Part shown: piece by piece, positions 22,882 through 29,602 of the stretch
Layout of the letters: every line of letters begins with the position of its first letter
Position numbering within the stretch: the first letter of the stretch is position 1
Origin: an uncultured Lentisphaeria bacterium
GTDB taxonomy: Bacteria > Verrucomicrobiota > Lentisphaeria > JABSQK01 > CAJWLW01
Direction: 5' to 3'
Assembly: GCA_913042885.1 (NCBI GenBank)
Contig: CAJWLW010000015.1
Span: 1-35,743 of the forward strand
Length of the DNA stretch: 35,743 nucleotides
Made by a program: the position numbers and the translations under genes
Notes under the pieces: generated by a model
The model's database searches: none
Seen by the model: only the letters and a program-made list of their open reading frames with translations
What the model was told of the DNA's origin: nothing

Positions 22882-25578
22882 ATGAGACATAACGGACCGA
22901 AAGAACACCATGGAATGACCGGTCGTTTCCGTCGTTGCAGTGCTTGCAGGCCGTATCGCAGCGTATTGATTGCCCTTGCCGCTGCCGGTATTTGTTCGGC
23001 TGCACAAGTTGCGATCGCCCGGGAGCTGCCGTTGGCTCCCTTTCGGTACGCCGAGGGGTTCGAAGACAACGACCCCAGCACATTCTCCCACGGTAGCGGT
23101 GGCTATACAGTCAATTTCAAGGGACTGACAACCGAGAAGTCCCACTCGGGCAACAGTTCGCTCAAGCTGGACATCACGCTCGGCGGCACCGAGGTCAACT
23201 GGAAGATTCCCGTTCGGGTGCCGATCGAGGGATCGCTCACACTGACCGGTCATCTCGCACTGGGCGAACAAACCACCGGCGACGGCCGAGCCAACATCGA
23301 AGCAACGATTCGGACGGAACCGGCAGTCACTCGTCCCGGCTTTGGCTTCGGCGACACCGCGGTCACGCGGGAGCACGCGGGCTGGAAACGCATCGAGGGC
23401 AACCTGGTCACGTTTGGAAAGGATTGGGCGAACCGGGCGCAACGCGTGTTTGTATGGGAAAGCTCGGGCGACGACGTCGGCGCCTGGCTCACCAACCTGT
23501 CGATCCGGATTAACGGCAACAAGGGCGACCGGGTCGTCGTCTATGTCGATGACCTTGTAATCGAGGGGCAGGTGCCGGCGGACGCCGACTTTCAGCAGGA
23601 GATCCAGCGCCGGTGGACCGCAGCCGGACAGCGTGTCACCGACAAGGTGGCCGAGTGGGAGACGGCTCTGGGGAAAGCATCGGAGCGCATCGAGGCCATT
23701 GCCCGCACCTCGTCCAAGATGGTGGGCGAGTTGAACGAGGCACGAGATTCGCTCGCTTCACTACACGGGGAATTGAAGCAGATCAGGGATGCCGGGCATA
23801 TCCGCAAACAGCACCACAGCAGCGTGGAAGCGGCGCTTGTGAAGCTGAATTTCACCATCGAGAATGTTCAGGCCAAGAGCATGAAGGCGGGGATGCTCGG
23901 CGGGCGAATCCTGTGTTATCAGACAAAACCGACCAGCGGTGCCATGATTTTGCCCGATACGGATCCCATACCGGGAAGACTCACCAATGACCTGTCCGTT
24001 GCGGCCGCAGCGGGCACCTACGAGCCGGTCAGCCTGGTGCTGAGGGCTCTGACAGATGTCACTGCGCTCGAGCTGGCGGTCTCCGATCTCGAGAGCGAAG
24101 CCGGTGTTGTCGCTGCCGGCAATGTCGATATCAAGGTGGTCAAATGCTGGTATCAGGCCAAAGGCGCCTGGCACTGGAAAAGCCGTAAGGGCCCCGGGAA
24201 AGTGCTGGTGCCGGAACTGCTGCTCAACGACGACACCCTGGTACGGGTCGATATGGCTGAGCAGAAGAACTACCTGAAATTGCGCTTCCCCGATGGCGAC
24301 AGGTACACTTGGCTCGATGACCCGAAGGAAGGCTGGACACCCCGGATGGGCCAGCACGGCCCCGTGATTCGTCATCAGATTGCCGACTTTCCGGTCCGCG
24401 ACAGTCCGCAACTGCTGCCCGTTGACATTGCGGCTAACACCAACAAGCAGTTCTGGATCACGGTGAAGATACCGGATGAGACACGGCCGGGGACCTATCG
24501 CGGGCAACTGAAGCTCGCAGACCCAGACGGCGCCCTGGGATCCATGGGGCTGACGGTCGAAGTGCTGCCCTTCAAACTCGCCGCGCCGGGGACGAATTAC
24601 GACCCTGCCGAACCGTTCACGCTATGCATCTACTACGACGGCAGATTCGATGCGCGGTACCCGAACGTGATCGCCGACTACAAAAACGAAGCGCAGCTGA
24701 GAAGCGACCTTGCAAACTTTTTTGCGCATGGTGTGAACCCGACTGTCAATCAGGCATTTGACCGGGAGTTGCTGGGAAAGTATCTGCAACTTCGAAACGA
24801 CGTCGGCTTTCGCGGTGCGCCCATCTACTTCAATGGCAATCCGGGCGTGTCGACCGGTAATCCAACGACAAGGGAAGCGCTCGCGGCGCTGAAAAAAACG
24901 GTTCGGGAAGTGATCGCGTTCGCCAAAAGTTACGAGGTCCCCGAAGTCTATCTCTACGGCATGGACGAGGCGGTCGCCGAGCGGCTGAAGTCGCAACGGG
25001 CGGCATGGCAGGCGGTGCATGAAGCAGGCGGCAAGGTTTGGGTGGCGGGTTCGGCGGGCACATTCGAAGCCATGGGCGACCTGCTCGATATTCTAAACTT
25101 CGGCGCCAGCCGCACGGGCCCGGACCCGGATGAACCGGCCAAGTGGCACGGGGCAGGGCACAAGATCTGGAACTATGGCAATCCCCAGGGCGGTGTCGAG
25201 AATCCGGAACTGTACCGGCGAAACTACGGGGTGCTGCTGTGGAAGATGAACTACGACGGTGGCGGCCCATGGGCCTGGCAGTCAGAGGCCTTCGGCGGTG
25301 TCTGGAATGACTTCAACTGCAACCGCCGTGCCGTCGGCATGACCTATCCGACAACGGACGGCTGTATCGACACCATCGCCTGGGAAGGCTTCCGCGAGGC
25401 CGTCGACGACGTGCGTTACGCAACCACCCTGCGACTGGCCATCGAAAAAGCGGGGGCCAACGCCAATCACAAGGTTGTTGCAACCGAAGCGGCAGCGTAC
25501 CTTGACAAGTTCGATGTCACGGGAGACCTCGATGAGATCAGGAAAACGATTGTGAACTATATTTTGAAATTGCAGTGA
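22882..25578 (+). CDS. Secreted DUF4091/GH123-like glycoside hydrolase (paralogue)
   Basis: The product is 898 residues from the ATG 9 nt after AGGA; an ATG at 22915 is also possible. The leader has a basic n-region (CRPYRS), a hydrophobic stretch VLIALAAAGICSAAQ, and a signal-peptidase site near AIA|RE. Domain order matches the gene at 42-2717: a beta-rich N-terminus, a helical linker, a GH123-N-like domain (GTYEPVSLVLRALTD) and a DUF4091/GH123 barrel with the acidic pair D695-E696 (YGMDEAVAER), ending AWEGFREAVDDVRYAT. The two paralogues are alike throughout, including long identical strings such as KWH..GHKIWNYGNPQGGVE. It leads the second catabolic run. Beta-N-acetylgalactosaminidase activity is possible by family only. 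Confidence 0.85.
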   Translation: MRHNGPKEHHGMTGRFRRCSACRPYRSVLIALAAAGICSAAQVAIARELPLAPFRYAEGFEDNDPSTFSHGSGGYTVNFKGLTTEKSHSGNSSLKLDITLGGTEVNWKIPVRVPIEGSLTLTGHLALGEQTTGDGRANIEATIRTEPAVTRPGFGFGDTAVTREHAGWKRIEGNLVTFGKDWANRAQRVFVWESSGDDVGAWLTNLSIRINGNKGDRVVVYVDDLVIEGQVPADADFQQEIQRRWTAAGQRVTDKVAEWETALGKASERIEAIARTSSKMVGELNEARDSLASLHGELKQIRDAGHIRKQHHSSVEAALVKLNFTIENVQAKSMKAGMLGGRILCYQTKPTSGAMILPDTDPIPGRLTNDLSVAAAAGTYEPVSLVLRALTDVTALELAVSDLESEAGVVAAGNVDIKVVKCWYQAKGAWHWKSRKGPGKVLVPELLLNDDTLVRVDMAEQKNYLKLRFPDGDRYTWLDDPKEGWTPRMGQHGPVIRHQIADFPVRDSPQLLPVDIAANTNKQFWITVKIPDETRPGTYRGQLKLADPDGALGSMGLTVEVLPFKLAAPGTNYDPAEPFTLCIYYDGRFDARYPNVIADYKNEAQLRSDLANFFAHGVNPTVNQAFDRELLGKYLQLRNDVGFRGAPIYFNGNPGVSTGNPTTREALAALKKTVREVIAFAKSYEVPEVYLYGMDEAVAERLKSQRAAWQAVHEAGGKVWVAGSAGTFEAMGDLLDILNFGASRTGPDPDEPAKWHGAGHKIWNYGNPQGGVENPELYRRNYGVLLWKMNYDGGGPWAWQSEAFGGVWNDFNCNRRAVGMTYPTTDGCIDTIAWEGFREAVDDVRYATTLRLAIEKAGANANHKVVATEAAAYLDKFDVTGDLDEIRKTIVNYILKLQ

Positions 25579-25582
25579 CGCG

Positions 25583-27175
25583 ATGACAGAAATCCCAAAT
25601 AAGTGTATCCGCCTCCTCTACTTCGCAGACGGCGGCATCAACGCCTACAATCTCTGGGACCCGTTCAGCGAAGAGCAGCTCCGTGGTTTCGTCGATGCGT
25701 TTGCCGACAACGACATCGACATCCTCTCGCAGAAGATCTACGCCGGTGGCGGCACCAAGCCCGGGTTGTTCGTGCCGGAACATCCGGAGTTCTCCTGGTG
25801 GCGAAATGATCGGTTTCGTAACCTGATCGATTCCGGCGTGCAACCGCTCGAGGTGATGATCGAGCAGGCACACCGGCGCGGGATGAAATTCTTCTGCAAG
25901 ATGCGCATGTCCGACTGGCACAAGCGCACGGTGGAAGAGAGTGGCTTCGTCGGGCGGCACCCGGAGCTTCAGAATCCGACGACATCAAAGGACCGGCCAT
26001 CGCTCGACTACACCCACCAGGCGGTCCACGATCATCACACGGCGTTGGTGGACGAGCTGGCGCGGCGTTTCGACATCGACGGGATCACCTTCAACTTCAT
26101 TCGCGGCTGGCACAACTTCCCGCGGGAAGTCGCCCGCGAGCGGCATCATCACATGACCGCCTTCATTCGCCAGGCCCGTGAGGTCCTGAACACATGGTGC
26201 GAGCGCAAGCAGAAGAAAATCGAGTTGAGCGTCATCGTGCCGTCACCGATGACGCTTTGCGAAGCGCTCGGCAACGATGTGAAGACGTGGATTGCCGAGG
26301 GCCTCGTCGATTATGTCACGCCGGCCAACGGCCATTACAGCGATCCCAATCTCGATCACCAACCGCTGGCAACATTGTGCCGTGAATCGGGTGTCACCTA
26401 TTGTCCCGCCCTGCAGTCCCACGTCGCCGTCGACGACAAGGCCAATTTGCTGAAGCCGGAGCAGATTCGCGCCGTCGTCAAGGGCATGGCCGGCGCCGGC
26501 GCCGATGCCGTCGGCGTCTTCAACTGGCAGTATTATTGGGCGCGCCGTGGCGGTTCGGCGAGTTACCCCGGCGGTGTCAGCGGCTTTCCACTGGCCCTGG
26601 GTTACCTGCGCGAACTTCGTGACACGCGGGTGCTCGAATGCGAGTCGCGCCACTACTGGTTTCGCCCCATCGGTATGGAATGGAAAACCGGCGACGGCAT
26701 GATCGAGGATGCCTATCGCGTGACCTTCAGGCGTGCCGCGGGTGAACGCGGTGAGTATTGCTTCCGCCTCCCCGAGGATCTTGCTGAATCCGGCGGCGCC
26801 CAGGTGTTTGCGCACGTCATCGGCCTGTCCGCGCCCACCGACGAAGCACTGGAAGCGGCAGCGACGAGCGACCTCAGTACAAAGGCGCCGGGCCTGGCGC
26901 CGATGTGGGAAGATGAAATCCAGGTAGACATCAACGGGGCGATCATTCCGGCCGCCAACCTGCGGCGGGTATACCACGCAGAGGGCCGCCCGGAAACGTT
27001 CGGCCGACCGCTGCCGGCGTACACTTCGCTGTGGTTCGATCTGGAAAGCCCGCCCGCGGTGAATGGCGACAATACCCTGGGCGTCACGCTGGTGACAACC
27101 AGCGATGGCCCTGCCGACGTCGTGATCGAGGAAGTCGAAGTCGTTGTCATGCCGAAGCCGGTCGGTGCACCATGA
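25583..27175 (+). CDS. GHL10-like TIM-barrel hydrolase with C-terminal beta domain
   Basis: This 530-residue protein has no signal peptide. The barrel pattern is close to hypothetical GHL10: EVMIEQAHRRGMKFFCKMRM, then HPELQNPTTS, SLDYTHQAVHDHH and ELARRFDIDGITFNFIRGWH, matching 'HPEW...ldpa.peVr.yi...v.e...rYdvDGi.lD'. The 'D' at the end of the last phrase is replaced by N-F. A beta-sandwich-like tail begins near residue 440 (DEIQVDINGAIIPAANLR). It starts 4 nt after the GH123-like gene and overlaps the next gene by 4 nt, so it is inside an operon. It is probably a cytosolic glycosidase or glycan-binding protein; the substrate is unknown. Confidence 0.72.
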   Translation: MTEIPNKCIRLLYFADGGINAYNLWDPFSEEQLRGFVDAFADNDIDILSQKIYAGGGTKPGLFVPEHPEFSWWRNDRFRNLIDSGVQPLEVMIEQAHRRGMKFFCKMRMSDWHKRTVEESGFVGRHPELQNPTTSKDRPSLDYTHQAVHDHHTALVDELARRFDIDGITFNFIRGWHNFPREVARERHHHMTAFIRQAREVLNTWCERKQKKIELSVIVPSPMTLCEALGNDVKTWIAEGLVDYVTPANGHYSDPNLDHQPLATLCRESGVTYCPALQSHVAVDDKANLLKPEQIRAVVKGMAGAGADAVGVFNWQYYWARRGGSASYPGGVSGFPLALGYLRELRDTRVLECESRHYWFRPIGMEWKTGDGMIEDAYRVTFRRAAGERGEYCFRLPEDLAESGGAQVFAHVIGLSAPTDEALEAAATSDLSTKAPGLAPMWEDEIQVDINGAIIPAANLRRVYHAEGRPETFGRPLPAYTSLWFDLESPPAVNGDNTLGVTLVTTSDGPADVVIEEVEVVVMPKPVGAP

Positions 27176-28323
27176 CAGATTCGGCCTTCACTGTTGCCGA
27201 ATACCGGCGTCGGGTTGCGAGCGTCCAGGACGCGATGGCTGCCGCCGACCTCGATGTCCTGCTCGCCCACTCCATGGCCAGCGTCTGTTATCTGACCGGG
27301 CTGGAGAGCTTCGCCGTGCACAAGTACTGGCTCGCCGCGGTTCCGCGAAGCGGCGATCCCATACTCCTGGTCCAGGGATTCGAGAGCCTCAATGCCTCGA
27401 TCGGGTGTTGGATCACCGACGTGGTAACCTACGACCTGCAAGCGGACCACGTCACGGCGACCGCGGAGCTATTGTCGGACCGCGGCTTCGACGGCGGCAG
27501 ATTGGGCATCGAGCTGGGCCCGCTTACCAGTCTCACGCCACACGACTATGTTCGGCTGGGAGAATTGCTGCCCCGTGCATCGTTCACGGACGCGGCGCCA
27601 CTGATATCCAGCGTTCGTGCGATCAAATCCGCGGCCGAGATCGACTATATGCGACAGGCCGCAGCGCTCAGCAGCGCCGGCATGCAGGCGGCTATCGACA
27701 CGGTGGCTGCCGGCAAGACCGACAACGATGTCGCAGCGGCCGCCTATTGCACAATGATCGGAGGCGGGAGTGAGTATTTCTGTTATCAGCCCATCGTCAC
27801 CGTGGGCCGGCGCTCGGGTATTCCGCATTCAACTTTTCAACGTGTAGAAATAAAACCAGGCGATGCGGTGTTCATGGAATTTGGCGCCTGCATCCGACGC
27901 TACAGCAGCCCGATCATGCGCACCGTCTTTGTCGGCCGTCCCCCGGACCAGGTGCGGCGGATGGTCGACGCCTGCATCGCCAGCGTCGATACGTTGATCG
28001 AGAAAATTCGTCCCGGCATTGTTGCTGGAGACCTGGCGCGACAGGCGGAAACGCAATTGGCGTCGGTGATCGAGAAGGTGATCTGGCACGGGTCCTACTG
28101 CTACTCGGTGGGTCTGGGATTTCCGCCCACATGGGCGGATTGTCCCGAGATCAACGTGACAGTCGGCAGCGAGATGGTGCTGCAAGCCGGCATGGTCTTT
28201 CACTGCAGTACGTCGCTGCGTGATCCCGGGCGCTGCGGCACCACCTGCAGCGAGACCGTTGCGGTCACAGAGACCGGGTGCGAGGTGCTGACCAGCCTGG
28301 CGCGGGAAGTGATTGTACTCTGA
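27172..28323 (+). CDS. M24 (pita-bread fold) protein lacking metal ligands, creatinase/ectoine-hydrolase type
   Basis: This 383-residue M24B-family protein has a creatinase N-terminal domain (1-145, SMASVCYLTGLESFAV) and a pita-bread domain. The five metal ligands of aminopeptidase P-type enzymes are mostly gone. The first Asp is E236 (FMEFGA), the second is in YSSPIMRT, the His position reads YSVGLGFPP, the first Glu is lost in FHCSTSLRD, and only E361 (CSETVAVTETG) remains. H219 (GIPHST) is kept. Creatinase and the ectoine hydrolase DoeA are metal-free members, and YSVGLGFPPTW strongly recalls the DoeA-type phrase. Hydrolysis of a non-peptide C-N bond is therefore inferred. The start overlaps the previous stop (ATGA). 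Confidence 0.8.
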   Translation: MTDSAFTVAEYRRRVASVQDAMAAADLDVLLAHSMASVCYLTGLESFAVHKYWLAAVPRSGDPILLVQGFESLNASIGCWITDVVTYDLQADHVTATAELLSDRGFDGGRLGIELGPLTSLTPHDYVRLGELLPRASFTDAAPLISSVRAIKSAAEIDYMRQAAALSSAGMQAAIDTVAAGKTDNDVAAAAYCTMIGGGSEYFCYQPIVTVGRRSGIPHSTFQRVEIKPGDAVFMEFGACIRRYSSPIMRTVFVGRPPDQVRRMVDACIASVDTLIEKIRPGIVAGDLARQAETQLASVIEKVIWHGSYCYSVGLGFPPTWADCPEINVTVGSEMVLQAGMVFHCSTSLRDPGRCGTTCSETVAVTETGCEVLTSLAREVIVL

Positions 28324-28418
28324 GTTGGCGTGCCACACCGTGAAACCAGAGAACTTTGCGCGTAAATTGAGTCGATGTCTGCTGAACAGTTTGTCCGGCC
28401 CGACCCGAGAGTAAAACG

Positions 28419-29438
28419 ATGAGCCACGGCGACGCCGAAAAGACAGCCTTCACGCCTTCGCCTTACATCGTGGCGGAGATGGCCAGCGCTCATATGGGTG
28501 AAGTCGAACGTGCCAGGGCCATCACGGCTGCTGCAGTCGAGGCAGGGGCGCACGCAATCAAGTACCAGATCTGGTCTCGCGACGCCGGCACGACCCCGGA
28601 TCACGAGGACTACGAAGCACTCGGCGAGCTGGAATTCTGTCGCACGGAGTGGCTCGATATCATGGCATTCGCCGCCGCGCAGGGGATCGATGTGGCAGTG
28701 GACGTCGATGACCTCGAGAGTCTGGCTGTCGCCTTGGAAGGCGGTGTCGATATTTTGAAGATCCGGGCCTCGAATATTGCCTGTCACGAGCTGCTCGAGA
28801 GCGTTGCCAAAACCGCCAAGCCGGTACTGCTGGCGACCGGCGCCTCGACGACGGAAGAGATTTCGGCGGCGGTGGAGATTCTGCTGCACAATGGGGCGCA
28901 GGACCTCGTACTGATGCACGGCTTTCAGGCCTTTCCCACCCAGCCCGCCGACACGCACCTGCGGGCGCTGCGTTTTCTTGCAACGCATTATGGCCAGCCG
29001 GTTGGCTATGCCGACCACGCCGACAGCAATTCGCCCCTGGCTTACCTGATTCCGGCCGCAGCCCTGGTCGCTGGCGCGCGAGTGATCGAGAAGCATATTA
29101 CCATCGACCGGGAAAGGGAGACGCATGATTTCGAGTCGGCCTTGAACGGACCTGAATTCAAGCTGCTCGTACAACAGCTCGAGCAGGTCCGGACGGCGCT
29201 CGGCACGGATGAACATCCAATGACGGCAGCAGAAAATGCCTACCGTGACCGTTTCAGGAAAAGTGTGGTTGCGGCTGTCGACATCAGTGCCGGCGAAACG
29301 ATTACCGCTTTGCACATCGGCTTCAAGCGCAGCGGCGTGCCGGGCACAGCGCCCGACGAGGCGCCCGGTATTCTCGGCAAGGCCGCAATCGCAGACATCC
29401 CCGTCAACTCGCCTATTCATCTGAAAATGGTACGCTGA
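28419..29438 (+). CDS. NeuB-family (N-acetylneuraminate synthase-like) protein
   Basis: This 339-residue protein has the NeuB TIM barrel and a C-terminal SAF (antifreeze-like) domain at about 278-337. Family landmarks are E20 (AEMASAHMG, where the usual 'EIG.NH.G' Asn is Ala), K48-Y-Q50 (the usual KFQ), LKIRASNIACHELLE (the usual KIPS/GE), GYADH200 (the usual GYSDHT) and E224-K-H226, followed by H236-D-F-E. Metal-binding His residues appear kept, while the motif around the sugar substrate differs from true sialate synthases. Classic NeuB condenses phosphoenolpyruvate with ManNAc. No neuA, neuC or other nonulosonate gene is nearby, so the product may be another nonulosonate-like acid, and the catabolic setting is unusual. 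GAGAG lies 7 nt before the ATG. Confidence 0.85.
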   Translation: MSHGDAEKTAFTPSPYIVAEMASAHMGEVERARAITAAAVEAGAHAIKYQIWSRDAGTTPDHEDYEALGELEFCRTEWLDIMAFAAAQGIDVAVDVDDLESLAVALEGGVDILKIRASNIACHELLESVAKTAKPVLLATGASTTEEISAAVEILLHNGAQDLVLMHGFQAFPTQPADTHLRALRFLATHYGQPVGYADHADSNSPLAYLIPAAALVAGARVIEKHITIDRERETHDFESALNGPEFKLLVQQLEQVRTALGTDEHPMTAAENAYRDRFRKSVVAAVDISAGETITALHIGFKRSGVPGTAPDEAPGILGKAAIADIPVNSPIHLKMVR

Positions 29439-29479
29439 TGCGTTTCTGCGTCGAACCTCGAGGTAGGATTTGTCAATTT

Positions 29480-29508
29480 GAACGGACTCAGAGATCCGTT
29501 CTATTTTA
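29480..29508 (+). terminator. Terminator-like hairpin after the NeuB-family gene
   Basis: A perfect 7-bp stem GAACGGA/TCCGTTC with an 8-nt loop is followed by TATTTTAG. It lies 42 nt beyond the stop codon and fits an intrinsic terminator for the second catabolic run. Confidence 0.55.
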
Positions 29509-29534
29509 GTTGCTGCCCCCTGCATTGCACCGTA

Positions 29535-29556
29535 GCACGGACCTCTGAGGCCGTGC
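29535..29556 (+). other. Second hairpin, related to the upstream terminator hairpin
   Basis: The stem GCACGG/CCGTGC with an inner CC/GG pair has the same 22-nt length and much of the sequence of the hairpin at 29480-29501. It includes a paired change from A-T to C-G at the second position. It has no T tract. Confidence 0.35.
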
Positions 29557-29567
29557 GAATTCGGCTG

Positions 29568-29595
29568 ACGGGCTCGAGCCCTGTCGCTGGCTCCA
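29568..29595 (+). other. tRNA T-arm/acceptor-like fragment (possible decayed tRNA end)
   Basis: The geometry fits a tRNA 3' end: a 5-bp T stem ACGGG/CCTGT around the loop CTCGAGC (the usual T54 is C), a 7-nt acceptor strand CGCTGGC, discriminator T and CCA. U73 is typical of tRNA-Gly and tRNA-Cys. The matching 5' acceptor strand and a D arm are not found upstream, so this is at most a remnant or an attachment-site-like copy. It ends 7 nt before the next start codon. Confidence 0.35.
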
Positions 29596-29602
29596 ACTTC
29601 AG

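Noticed and set aside
28419..29438. A sialic acid biosynthesis cluster
   Set aside because: The NeuB-like gene is alone. No CMP-sugar synthetase, UDP-GlcNAc epimerase or sialyltransferase is present, and the active-site motifs diverge.
29520..29600. A complete tRNA gene
   Set aside because: Only the T arm, acceptor 3' strand and CCA fit. The D arm and 5' acceptor strand are missing, and the central hairpin has the wrong loop.
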